Of a stretch of 64,000 bases of DNA, positions 36,448 to 45,871 are shown piece after piece. Source of the DNA: Staphylococcus aureus. Lineage in GTDB: Bacteria > Bacillota > Bacilli > Staphylococcales > Staphylococcaceae. Both the position numbers and the translations under genes were made by a program. Every line of letters begins with the position of its first letter. Positions within the stretch are counted from its first letter, which is position 1. The DNA is taken from assembly GCF_001027105.1 (NCBI RefSeq), contig NZ_CP011526.1, positions 310,001-374,000 of the forward strand. The letters are read 5' to 3'. The notes beneath the pieces are model-generated. The model had not been told where the DNA came from, did no database searches, and saw only the letters and a list, made by a program, of their open reading frames with translations.

Positions 36448-36462
36448 CGATAATGATTATCA
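36448..36462 (-). promoter_or_regulatory. Fur box in the tatA promoter
   Basis: CGATAATGATTATCA matches the 15-base Fur box at 14 positions. On the minus strand it overlaps a TTGATA that lies 17 bases before TAAAGT, a plausible -35/-10 pair for tatA. Confidence 0.75.
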
Positions 36463-36505
36463 ATAAAATTTTATGAAATAATTAAAATGTTGCTATAAAT
36501 ATAGT

Positions 36506-36895
36506 TTATTGAGGGATTAATTCTGAAATAACAGCTTGGTCTTGCAAGTCGATATAAGTACAAGTGCCCGCTTGAATATCGATATGCCATTTATAAATGC
36601 CAGCTTCAGCCATTTCATCACAAAATGTTTCAAAATCTGTTTGCCCTTGTTGATGTCTAGTTAAGACGTCTTGAACTATTGTTTTGTTTGATTTTTGAGC
36701 AACAGGATGATTACTTTTTACAGATGACGTAACGATATCATCTTCTGATTGATGTACGTATGTTGCAGTGCCATCTTGAATGTTGACGATATTGTAAGTC
36801 ATCCCCATATCTTTAAAAGCTTTGAATAGTTTTGGAAAGTCAACACCAGTAAATTGTTGATGTGCTTGTTGAATTGCAGATAATGTAAATGCCAT
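36506..36895 (-). CDS. DUF1398 family protein
   Basis: Soluble protein of 129 residues of the DUF1398 (YbcV-like) family, recognised from FDxPKLFKAFKDMGMTYNIVNIQDGTATYVH and the closing YKWHIDIQAGTCTYIDLQ. No catalytic motif is visible and the function is unknown. AAAGGAG sits 7 bases before the start. It is a single gene between tatA and the XRE regulator and has no terminator that I could recognise. Confidence 0.8.
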   Translation of the reverse strand: MAFTLSAIQQAHQQFTGVDFPKLFKAFKDMGMTYNIVNIQDGTATYVHQSEDDIVTSSVKSNHPVAQKSNKTIVQDVLTRHQQGQTDFETFCDEMAEAGIYKWHIDIQAGTCTYIDLQDQAVISELIPQ

Positions 36896-37070
36896 AATAG
36901 TCTCCTTTGAATGGTTTGATTTAGTGAAAATGCGTGCATCATACTAAAATTAGAATGCTGTTAATTATGCAGGAAGGTGTAACGAAAGTAAACAATTATG
37001 ACTTGTAGGCGTTGAGGTGTTTGTTTCAAAATGTCATACATAGGTGGATAATCATATTTTTTGGTGTAGA

Positions 37071-37113
37071 TTTGACAAATATAGTTGTCAAAAAGACGCA
37101 TATCATTTACAGT
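37071..37113 (+). promoter_or_regulatory. Palindromic promoter of the XRE/DUF3169/ABC cassette
   Basis: TTTGACAA-ATATAG-TTGTCAAA (37071-37092) is a perfect 8-bp inverted repeat. Its right arm contains the -35 TTGTCA (37085-37090), 17 bases before TACAGT (37108-37113). A repressor bound here would block transcription. The XRE protein encoded 44 bases downstream is the obvious candidate. Confidence 0.6.
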
Positions 37114-37135
37114 GTAATTAAGGAGTTGATGCGAT

Positions 37136-37339
37136 GTGCGTAATCGATTGAAAGAATTACGAGCACGAGATGGCTTAAACCAAACGCAACTTGCTAAACA
37201 AGCGGGCGTTTCAAGACAAACCATATCGCTAATTGAGCGAAACAATTTTATGCCATCAGTATTAACGGCAATAAAAATTGCTCGCATTTTCAATGAAACG
37301 GTGGAAACTGTTTTTATTATTGAGGAGGATGAGGCATGA
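37136..37339 (+). CDS. XRE-family regulator (small Cro/CI-like)
   Basis: A bare helix-turn-helix protein of 67 residues (MRNRLKELRARDGLNQTQLA, then VSRQTISLIERN and MPSVLTAIKIARIF). This YozG-like type often controls a linked membrane protein and ABC transporter. The start is GTG with AAGGAG 10 bases upstream; the ATG two bases before is out of frame. It overlaps the DUF3169 gene by 4 bases, so the two are translationally coupled. The palindrome over its promoter suggests autorepression. Confidence 0.85.
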   Translation: MRNRLKELRARDGLNQTQLAKQAGVSRQTISLIERNNFMPSVLTAIKIARIFNETVETVFIIEEDEA

Positions 37340-38049
37340 AAATACTAAGATATATCGGATATCTTTTACTGGGTGGACTTGTAGGGGGTATCATAGGTGG
37401 AATTTTAGGTAATTTTGATGGATTTGGTATTGAGAACTTGACGTTTGCGACATATAACAATGTCGTTGTAATATCGATTGTTGCGACGATTATTATCATA
37501 TTGGTAGAAGCCATTGTTTTGATGAATCAAAGACGTGCATTGAAGTATAAGCAACTTGTAGATAAAGAGGTAGATATCGATGCAACAGATCAATATGAGT
37601 TGCTTGCGAATCGTTATGTTTTAAATGGAAGTATATTAAGTATTCTGCAGACAGTTATTGCTTTTTTAGTATTGCTTATTTTTGTGGTAGGGCACGCTGC
37701 AGCAAATGCAATACTATTCTTTTTAATACCATTTTTTGCTAGTGCTATTTTCAATACACAATTTACACTGTTTAATAGAAGGTTTGATGACAGAATACCA
37801 AAAATTGCAGATAAGAATTACACTGAAAAGCGATTGGAAATATTGGATGAAGGTGAACGCCATATAGAATTAATTGCATTATTTAAAACATATGCGATCA
37901 ACTTATCAATATTGATACTAGCCATTGTAGTAATTGGGCTTTATTCAATTACTACTGGAATTAATCAAAGCTTTAGTTTGCTACTTATCATTGCTATTTT
38001 CATATATAACGCCTTTAGTTATTTATTGAAGAGAAGACGTTTTTATTAA
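37336..38049 (+). CDS. DUF3169 membrane protein
   Basis: Protein of 237 residues with six hydrophobic segments and a Gly-rich first helix (GYLLLGGLVGGIIGGILG). A cytoplasmic loop (about 65-90) and a second one (about 140-180, ending DEGERHIELIALFKTYA) are visible. It belongs to the DUF3169 family, common next to XRE regulators in Firmicutes; the function is unknown. It lies between the XRE gene (4-base overlap) and the ABC ATPase gene (about 24 bases), suggesting a part in sensing or transport. Confidence 0.82.
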   Translation: MKILRYIGYLLLGGLVGGIIGGILGNFDGFGIENLTFATYNNVVVISIVATIIIILVEAIVLMNQRRALKYKQLVDKEVDIDATDQYELLANRYVLNGSILSILQTVIAFLVLLIFVVGHAAANAILFFLIPFFASAIFNTQFTLFNRRFDDRIPKIADKNYTEKRLEILDEGERHIELIALFKTYAINLSILILAIVVIGLYSITTGINQSFSLLLIIAIFIYNAFSYLLKRRRFY

Positions 38050-38073
38050 AATTAAACAAAGAGGAGCATGGAT

Positions 38074-38916
38074 ATGACAACATTGTTAAACGTAGATAGT
38101 GTGAACAAACAATACAAAGATTCGGATTTTAAATTGCAAGATGCATCTTTAACGATTTCTACTAATGAGACAGTTGGATTAATTGGGAAAAATGGCTCAG
38201 GTAAATCGACATTAATTAATATTCTAGTAGGCAATCGACATAAAGATAACGGTAGTATCACATTTTTTGGAGAAGAACATACCGTGGATGATGTCGAATA
38301 TAAAGAACACATAGGTGTAGTGTTTGATGATTTGAGAGTGCCTAATAAATTGACTATTAAAGATATTGATAAAGTATTTCAATCTATTTATATGACTTGG
38401 AATAGTCAAAAATTCTTTGATTTAATCAAATATTTCGAGTTACCACTACAAACTAAAATTAAAACTTTTTCAAGAGGGATGCGAATGAAGATAGCTTTAA
38501 CGATTGCGCTTTCTCATGATGTGAAGTTATTAATCTTAGATGAAGCAACTGCAGGTATGGATGTTTCTGGAAGAGAAGAAGTAATGGAAATACTAGAAGA
38601 TTTTGTCGCACAAGGTGGAGGCATCTTAATATCATCGCATATTTCTGAAGATATAGAACATTTAGCTGATAAATTAGTGTTTATGAAAGATGGACGAATG
38701 ATTTTAACTGAACAGAAAGATATACTTTTAGCACAATATGGAATTGTTACGACAGAAGATAAAGATGTTGAAATTCCTAAGCATTTAATCATTGCTTCTA
38801 GATTGTCAAAGGGGAAATATCAAATTTTAGTTAAAGATTATGCAGAAATTGAAAATGCAGAGCCTTTAAAACACATTGATGACGCTACAAAAATCATAAT
38901 GCGAGGTGAAGTATAA
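38074..38916 (+). CDS. ABC transporter ATPase
   Basis: Nucleotide-binding protein of about 280 residues. Walker A is GLIGKNGSGKSTL (about 36-48), the signature motif is the variant FSRGMRMKIA, Walker B is LLILDEATAGMD and the switch histidine is in SSHISED. The C-terminal extension after about residue 215 is typical of ABC-2 exporters such as bacteriocin-immunity or drug exporters. The Met at 38074 has GAGGAG 7 bases upstream; the ATG at 38068 abuts it. It overlaps the permease start by one base. Confidence 0.9.
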   Translation: MTTLLNVDSVNKQYKDSDFKLQDASLTISTNETVGLIGKNGSGKSTLINILVGNRHKDNGSITFFGEEHTVDDVEYKEHIGVVFDDLRVPNKLTIKDIDKVFQSIYMTWNSQKFFDLIKYFELPLQTKIKTFSRGMRMKIALTIALSHDVKLLILDEATAGMDVSGREEVMEILEDFVAQGGGILISSHISEDIEHLADKLVFMKDGRMILTEQKDILLAQYGIVTTEDKDVEIPKHLIIASRLSKGKYQILVKDYAEIENAEPLKHIDDATKIIMRGEV

Positions 38917-39545
38917 TGAAAGGTATGTTCCTAAGTAGTTTTTATGCAACGAGAAAGCAAACATATATTTATTTTATAGTCGCTATTATAGCTGCAGGAT
39001 ACTTTGCAGTATTTAATCCGTTGATGAGTTCGGCAATGGCTGGGGTTATGTTAATCACACCTATTACTGATAATATTAAACATGAAAAAGACTCAAGATG
39101 GATGTATTATGTATCTACTTTACCGGTTAAACGTAGTGATTATATTAAGTCATACTTTGCCTTTTATTTAATCTTATTCGGTGCAAGTTTAATGATTGGA
39201 TTAGTTGTGACTACGATTGTGACCCAAAGTGTGATGATTGGTATTATGTCAGGTTTAATGAGTTTTGGTATCATAGGGGCATACTCTATCATTTTCCCAT
39301 TGACATTTAAATTTGGCGCTGAAAACTCCAATGTCATTATGATATGTGCATCTATACTACTACTTATTTCTTTCGTGGTCTTTTTCTTTATATATGGTAT
39401 GGTTAGTGGTGCATCTGCATTAGAATTTGAAAAAATTAGCACTGAAGGATGGCTAGTTGTCATAGCATATGCGGTCATTGGTATAGTTATAACGAGCGTT
39501 TCTTATATATTGTCTATTAAAATTTTTAACAAACAAGAACTATAA
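38916..39545 (+). CDS. ABC-2 type permease
   Basis: Membrane partner of 209 residues with six helices, ABC-2 family: short cytosolic N-terminus, a loop with ITDNIKHEKDSRWMYYVSTLPVKRSDYIKSYF (a typical coupling-helix segment) and a hydrophobic C-terminal half. It pairs with the upstream ATPase. The four-gene XRE/DUF3169/ATPase/permease layout suggests export of an antimicrobial or membrane-active compound, or regulation by it; the substrate cannot be told from sequence. Confidence 0.87.
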   Translation: MKGMFLSSFYATRKQTYIYFIVAIIAAGYFAVFNPLMSSAMAGVMLITPITDNIKHEKDSRWMYYVSTLPVKRSDYIKSYFAFYLILFGASLMIGLVVTTIVTQSVMIGIMSGLMSFGIIGAYSIIFPLTFKFGAENSNVIMICASILLLISFVVFFFIYGMVSGASALEFEKISTEGWLVVIAYAVIGIVITSVSYILSIKIFNKQEL

Positions 39546-39594
39546 TTGTCGATTTTGGTGATGATAGTATTTGAAATAATATTTAGAGCAGGTG

Positions 39595-39626
39595 ATAAAT
39601 CTTTACGATTGTCATCTGTTCTTTTT
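39595..39626 (+). terminator. Terminator of the ABC cassette
   Basis: GAGCAGGTGATAAATC pairs with GATTGTCATCTGTTC using a few G-U pairs, followed by TTTTT. The rest of 39627-39810 shows no gene. Confidence 0.7.
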
Positions 39627-39810
39627 GGTGTGGAATGAAATGTGGGGGATAAGTATAGGTGACATATCTATATTGATTTATTTGTTTTGAGGTGGTTATG
39701 TTGTGTGGGAATTATTTCCTTTTAGATAGTGGGGATTAGAGGATATATGTTATTTATAAGTATCATTTGATGATTGTATAGGCTAACGATTTCCTCGGAA
39801 ATATTTAAAA

Positions 39811-39902
39811 ACCTCGATCATGTAGCATAACTGAAGTTTGTCACAAAAGTATAATGTGAAGTTCGACACTTTTGGATTCAGTTCAAATACTTTGACCGAG
39901 GT
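39811..39902 (-). terminator. Long imperfect inverted repeat after the LtrA family gene
   Basis: On the minus strand ACCTCGGTC, AACTGAA and CAAAAG find matching CTTTTG, TTCAGTT and GATCGAGGT in reverse order. This gives one long hairpin of about 90 bases starting 10 bases after the stop and ending in TTTTTAAA. It is probably the gene's terminator, but longer than usual. Confidence 0.6.
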
Positions 39903-39911
39903 AAATACTAT

Positions 39912-41045
39912 TTATTCATGTTTATTACGTAGACGTTGATTTTTAAAATAAATCAGCATGATGCAGAAGGTTGCAACTGATACTGAGATAATCATTACAT
40001 GGTCGTGACCTTTAAATAAAAGGCTGACAATATAAGACATAACGAGTATACCTAGTGAATATGAAATATACTTCGCGTTTGTCAGTTCATTATGGAAATA
40101 AGGCGTGATTAACCATAATCCAATATAGAATATTAAAACACTGATATACATCATATTAATTTCAAACAAGTCATTTAGTTTATTGTTATTACTAAAAACA
40201 ATTGCAGCATTAATCACACCTAAAGCGATATTGATTAATAGATGCGTATACGATAAACGGAAACCGATAGATGTTAATTTATGATTAATATAATTTTCAG
40301 TAATGATCCAATATACACCGAAAAGACTAATTAAAATCATAAATTGGAATATATAAATGTAACTAAAATGATCAATGCTAAATGATGACGAAGCTAAACC
40401 AACCAGTACCTCGCCAAAGATAATAATTGTTAGTAACGAAAAACGTTCTACTAAATGCATCATATTAACAGGTGATAATACAAGATATTTCTGAAATGGA
40501 ATAAGTCCTGTCGCTGCAATGAATACGCCTAAAAATCCAGGGATGTAATGGATACTTTGTGGTAGTACTAATGATAGAAATGATAAAAATGAAATCACAA
40601 AGGCTACGCTCGCAAAAGCTTGACATGTACGCTTATCGCCATAATCTAACCCTGTACGTATATGTAATAAATACTGTAATCCGATACTTAAATACATAAT
40701 TGCCACGCATAAGAAGAATGGGAAGAATGTCTTTTCAAAGTCCGGATATAGGCTGTTAGATAGGAAGACCATGATGAACATATTAAACATCATAAACGAG
40801 ACGTCTTTGAATGTAACTTGACCAAATCGATTTGTAAAAAATGTTTGATGAGACCACATTAACCATAAGAACAAACTCATGACGATGTATTTGAAAAATA
40901 AATCAGCTGAAATGGAACCGTTTTGTGTTGTTAAAATCACATGTGCAATTTTTTGAATGGCATAGACGAAAATTAAATCAAAGAACAACTCATGGAATCC
41001 TGCACGCTTTTCAGCTAAATGTTTTGGTGTTAATGCATTAACCAT
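39912..41045 (-). CDS. LtrA-family membrane protein (low temperature requirement A)
   Basis: Membrane protein of 377 residues, about 11 helices. The family N-terminus is very clear (RAGFHELFFDLIFVYAIQKIAHVI), as are LSLFLWLMWSHQTFFTNRFG and VERFSLLTIIIFGEVLVGL. LtrA was named for growth at low temperature in Listeria; the biochemical function is unknown. It is a single gene transcribed away from the thiolase. Confidence 0.88.
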   Translation of the reverse strand: MVNALTPKHLAEKRAGFHELFFDLIFVYAIQKIAHVILTTQNGSISADLFFKYIVMSLFLWLMWSHQTFFTNRFGQVTFKDVSFMMFNMFIMVFLSNSLYPDFEKTFFPFFLCVAIMYLSIGLQYLLHIRTGLDYGDKRTCQAFASVAFVISFLSFLSLVLPQSIHYIPGFLGVFIAATGLIPFQKYLVLSPVNMMHLVERFSLLTIIIFGEVLVGLASSSFSIDHFSYIYIFQFMILISLFGVYWIITENYINHKLTSIGFRLSYTHLLINIALGVINAAIVFSNNNKLNDLFEINMMYISVLIFYIGLWLITPYFHNELTNAKYISYSLGILVMSYIVSLLFKGHDHVMIISVSVATFCIMLIYFKNQRLRNKHE

Positions 41046-41583
41046 AAAATTTTAACTCCTTTAAGATGTGTAATTAATTTACTAAGTATACTATTTATTT
41101 TTTCTAGTGAATAGGGGCAGATTTGGCGATGAAGTGGAAGGAGAGGTGACTGCAAGGTAATTGCGGAATTAACAATCATCAGCGATTTAATATTTGACTG
41201 GAGACGTCATGGTAATAAAAAATTGATGAGAAATTGATGGTGAAACCAGCTGTGAATAGCGATGCAATGATAGATAGAATTTAATTAGAGTCATTACGCG
41301 AAATGATTAATGATAATTTGTGGTAAATCAAAGCATAATTTTGTACTATAGATGAGGATGATAGAGCATATTTAAGAGGGTGAAATGTTAAAGTGAAACC
41401 GTTTACGTTTCCGATTGCCCAAACAAATTACATCATTGTATAATATGATTTGTTAAATGCATAACAAGAATGAAAATGTAACATACGTAGCAATTGGTTT
41501 CATAAATTGGATGTTAGTGGCGTATTGGTTCATTAGACGTATTAGTAATAAAATTGTATATATCATAAGGAGATGAATATGAC
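41046..41583. promoter_or_regulatory. Intergenic region with candidate thiolase promoter and degenerate cre
   Basis: 538 bases without a recognisable gene. At its right part TTGCCC (41415-41420) and TATAAT (41439-41444) lie 18 bases apart, a plausible thiolase promoter. Just upstream TGAAACCGTTTACG (41394-41407) resembles a cre with two mismatches, at a place that would suit activation. The leader to the start codon is about 130 bases. The first 300 bases show nothing I can name. Confidence 0.45.
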
Positions 41584-42765
41584 ATGACGAGAGTCGTATT
41601 AGCAGCAGCATACAGGACACCTATTGGCGTTTTTGGAGGTGCGTTTAAAGACGTGCCAGCCTATGATTTAGGTGCGACTTTAATAGAACATATTATTAAA
41701 GAGACGGGTTTGAATCCAAGTGAGATTGATGAAGTTATCATCGGTAACGTACTACAAGCAGGACAAGGACAAAATCCAGCACGAATTGCTGCTATGAAAG
41801 GTGGCTTGCCAGAAACAGTACCTGCATTTACGGTGAATAAAGTATGTGGTTCTGGGTTAAAGTCGATTCAATTAGCATATCAATCTATTGTGACTGGTGA
41901 AAATGACATCGTGCTAGCTGGCGGTATGGAGAATATGTCTCAATCACCAATGCTTGTCAACAACAGTCGCTTTGGTTTTAAAATGGGACATCAATCAATG
42001 GTTGATAGCATGGTATATGATGGTTTAACAGATGTATTTAATCAATATCATATGGGTATTACTGCTGAAAATTTAGTAGAGCAATATGGTATTTCAAGAG
42101 AAGAACAAGATACATTTGCTGTAAACTCACAACAAAAAGCAGTACGTGCACAGCAAAATGGTGAATTTGATAGTGAAATAGTTCCAGTATCGATTCCTCA
42201 ACGTAAAGGTGAACCAATCGTAGTCACTAAGGATGAAGGTGTACGTGAAAATGTATCAGTCGAAAAATTAAGTCGATTAAGACCAGCTTTCAAAAAAGAC
42301 GGTACAGTTACAGCAGGTAATGCATCAGGAATCAATGATGGTGCTGCGATGATGTTAGTCATGTCAGAAGACAAAGCTAAAGAATTAAATATCGAACCAT
42401 TGGCAGTGCTTGATGGCTTTGGAAGTCATGGTGTAGATCCTTCTATTATGGGTATTGCACCAGTTGGCGCTGTAGAAAAGGCTTTGAAACGTAGTAAAAA
42501 AGAATTAAGCGATATTGATGTATTTGAATTAAATGAAGCATTTGCAGCACAATCATTAGCTGTTGATCGTGAATTAAAATTACCTCCTGAAAAGGTGAAT
42601 GTTAAAGGTGGCGCTATTGCATTAGGACATCCTATTGGTGCATCTGGTGCTAGAGTATTAGTGACATTATTGCATCAACTGAATGATGAAGTTGAAACTG
42701 GTTTAACATCATTGTGTATTGGTGGCGGTCAAGCTATCGCTGCAGTTGTATCAAAGTATAAATAA
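41584..42765 (+). CDS. Acetyl-CoA C-acetyltransferase (thiolase)
   Basis: Biosynthetic-type thiolase of 393 residues that condenses two acetyl-CoA to acetoacetyl-CoA, feeding the mevalonate pathway or fatty-acid turnover. The nucleophile is Cys88 in [14 protein letters not shown]. The other landmarks are [24 protein letters not shown] with the catalytic His, and the second Cys in [11 protein letters not shown]. The length is standard. The start ATG overlaps the stop of a two-codon frame, ATGACATGA at 41579-41587, whose ATG is better placed after AAGGAG (6 bases) than the gene's own ATG (11 bases). Confidence 0.95.
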
Positions 42766-42769
42766 TAAG

Positions 42770-42820
42770 AAAACAGGTTATCACAACAGTATTAATTACA
42801 TGTTGGCATAACCTGTTTTT
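42770..42820. terminator. Bidirectional terminator between thiolase and met operon
   Basis: AAAACAGGTTAT pairs with ATAACCTGTTTT with A and T runs outside. It serves the thiolase gene and, on the other strand, the end of metICFE-mdh. Confidence 0.85.
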
Positions 42821-42847
42821 ATTTGTTTATGGATTTATTGGGTAATA

Positions 42848-43600
42848 TTAGTCATTTGATGGTTTAATTGCAAATGCTCTAACAGGGAACCCAGGTGCAT
42901 CTTTTGGTTTAGGGCTGATAGCGTAAATGATGGCGCCACGAGTTGGTAATTGATCTAAATTAGTTAATAACTCGACTTGGTATTTATCCTGACCAAGAAT
43001 ATAACGTTCGCCAACTAAATCACCATTTTTTACAACGTCCACAGATGCATCGGTATCGAATGTTTCATGACCAACAGCTTCAACACGACGTTCTTCAATT
43101 AAGTACTTCAAAGCATCTAATCCCCAACCCGGTGCATGTTGTTGTCCGTTCGCATCTTTGTTTTCAAACTTTTCAATATTAGGCCAACGTTTTGACCAAT
43201 CGGTACGAAGTGCAACAAAAGTGCCAGGTTCAATAGTACCATGCTCTTTTTCCCATGCTTCTATATGCGCACGTGTTACGATGAAATCATTGTTGTTCGC
43301 TACTTCTGTTGAAAAGTCTAATACAATTAACGGCAATACCAATTCTTTTAAATCAATGTCTTCTAAATAACGTTTATTCTCGACAAAGTGAATTGGTGCA
43401 TCAATGTGAGTACCATATTGCGTTACAATATTCCAACGTTGCACATAGAAACCATGATCTTTAACCGTGAATAAAGTTGAAACTTCGCCTTTTTCAAACT
43501 CACTAAAACGTGGTATTTCCGGATCAAATGTATGCGTTAAATCAACCCAAGTTGCTTGTTTTAAAGTATTTAATTGTTGCCATAAAGGATATTGTGTCAT
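42848..43600 (-). CDS. mdh: Cyclase-family metal-dependent hydrolase (mdh of the met operon)
   Basis: Kynurenine-formamidase/cyclase family protein of 250 residues. The metal site is QYGTHIDAPIHF (family pattern HxGTHxDxPxH). The sequences VALRTDWSKRW and EAVGHETFDTDASV are also typical. It is the fifth gene of the published metICFE-mdh operon, 42 bases after metE. Its role in methionine metabolism is unknown; the conserved position suggests it removes a by-product or toxic intermediate. Confidence 0.87.
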   Translation of the reverse strand: MTQYPLWQQLNTLKQATWVDLTHTFDPEIPRFSEFEKGEVSTLFTVKDHGFYVQRWNIVTQYGTHIDAPIHFVENKRYLEDIDLKELVLPLIVLDFSTEVANNNDFIVTRAHIEAWEKEHGTIEPGTFVALRTDWSKRWPNIEKFENKDANGQQHAPGWGLDALKYLIEERRVEAVGHETFDTDASVDVVKNGDLVGERYILGQDKYQVELLTNLDQLPTRGAIIYAISPKPKDAPGFPVRAFAIKPSND

Positions 43601-43642
43601 AAAATCACCCGTTTTTAGTTTATTATATGATAAATGCTGCGA

Positions 43643-45871
43643 TTATTCTTGGCGTTTAGCTTTAACAGCATTCACAAGCACAGTCAATGCATCTTTAACT
43701 TCTTCTTCTTTTCGCGTTTTTAAACCACAGTCAGGGTTTACCCAGAATAATGAGCGGTCGATTTGTTGTAGTGAACGATTGATTGCTGTAGTAATTTCTT
43801 CTTTTGTTGGAATACGTGGACTATGAATATCATATACACCTAGACCAATACCTAAATCATAATTAATATCTTCAAAGTCTTTAATTAAATCACCATGGCT
43901 ACGAGATGTTTCAATTGAAATAACATCAGCATCTAAGTCATGAATAGCATGAATGATTTGACCGAATTGAGAATAACACATATGTGTATGGATTTGAGTT
44001 TCATCACGAACTGAAGACGTTGCAAGTTTAAATGATAAAACAGCATCTTTAAGATATTGTTCGTGATATTCAGAGCGTAATGGTAAGCCTTCACGTAATG
44101 CAGGTTCGTCAACTTGGATAACTTTGATTCCTGCAGCTTCAAGTGCTAATACTTCTTCGTTGATTGCTAAAGCAATTTGATCTTGAACGACTTTACGTGG
44201 TAAATCAACACGTTCAAATGACCAGTTTAGAATTGTTACAGGTCCAGTTAACATACCTTTAACTGGTTTATCTGTTAAGCTTTGTGCATAAACTGTTTCA
44301 TCAACAGTTAAAGGCGCTGTCCATTTTACATCACCATAAATGATTGGTGGTTTTACGGCACGTGAACCATATGATTGCACCCAACCGAATTTAGTTACTA
44401 AGAAACCTTGTAATTTTTCTCCGAAGAATTCAACCATGTCATTACGTTCAAATTCACCGTGAACTAATACATCTAAGCCAATGTCTTCTTGAATTTTAAT
44501 CCATCGAGCAATTTCATTTTTTAAGAATGTTTCATATGCTTCGTCTGTAATGCGTTTGTTCTTCCAATCTGCACGGTATTTTCGAACTTCTCGGCTTTGT
44601 GGGAATGATCCAATAGTTGTTGTTGGTAAATCCGGTAAGTTCAAACGTTTTTGTTGTTGTTCAATACGTTGCGCGAATGGTGATTGTCTTGAAGTACGCA
44701 CGCTTTCGAAATCATAATCTAAGTTTTTGAATGATTGATTTTGGAAACGCTCATAACGTGCTTTTAATTTATCATATTTAACACTATCGTTTTGATTAAA
44801 TAGGCGACGCAATGCATCTAATTCGTCTAATTTTTCAGTTGCAAAGCTTAAGCCTTCGCCAACACTTGTATCTAATGTTTCATCATCTAAAGATACTGGA
44901 ACATGTAATAATGAAGATGATGGTTGAATGACAAGTTCATTAGTGTGTGCTAACAATTTATCGATTAAGACTTTTTTAGCTTCAATGTCACTTGCCCATA
45001 CATTACGACCATCAATAATTCCAGCGTATAATGTTTTTGATTTATCAAAATCTCCAGCTTCAATTTGTTTAAGGTTATAGCCATTATCATGGACAAAGTC
45101 TAAACCTATACCACCAACAGGTAAAGAACTTAAGAATTTAAGATGTGCACGTTCAAAGTATGTTTGAATGACTAATTTTTTAGCAACACCAGCTTTTTCG
45201 AAATAGTCATAAGCTTCACGTGTAATATTTTCATAGCTTTCGCTGTCGTCTGTAACTAAGATTGGCTCATCAACTTGAATGTACTCAGCACCTGCATCAA
45301 TTAATGATTCAAACACTTCTTTATAAAGTGGTAATAACGTTTTAACTTTTTCTTCAAAAGTTTGGTGACCGCCTTTTGATAATTTAACAAAAGTAATCGG
45401 ACCAACAATGACAGGGTGAGCGTTAACGTTTAAAGATTGGGCATATTTAAAGCGATCTAATAATACATTGCGACTCACTTTAGGCTCAACATTGTCCCAT
45501 TCAGGTACGATGTAATGATAGTTAGTGTTAAACCATTTTATAAGTGCACTTGCAACATGGTCTTTATTACCGCGAGCAATATCAAATAATAAATCATCAT
45601 CAATAGTTCTTCCTTGGAAACGTTCAGGGATGATGTTGAATAATAATGACGTATCTAATATATGGTCATATAAAGAGAAATCACCAACTGGGATGCTATC
45701 TAAGTGATAGTACTTTTGTAATAATAAATTTTCTTTATGTAGATCAGTTAATGTTTGATCTAATTCTTCTTTAGAAATCTTCTTTGCCCAATAACTTTCG
45801 ATGGCTTTTTTCCATTCTCTTTTTCTACCTAATCTTGGGAATCCTAAGTTTGATGTTTTAATTGTTGTCAT
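43643..45871 (-). CDS. metE: MetE, cobalamin-independent methionine synthase
   Basis: Enzyme of 742 residues transferring the methyl group of 5-methyl-tetrahydropteroyl-triglutamate to homocysteine. Two TIM-barrel halves are visible. Zinc ligands lie in [10 protein letters not shown] and in the C-terminal NPDCGLKTR; the N-terminus has the folate-side [20 protein letters not shown]. The length is normal (about 750). It overlaps metF by 4 bases (ATGA), and AAGGAGG is inside the metF end. Expression depends on the T-box leader upstream of metI. Confidence 0.96.

Noticed and set aside
39546..39911. A hidden gene between the ABC permease and the LtrA-family gene
   Set aside because: No frame with a ribosome binding site; the space is filled by two terminator-like structures.
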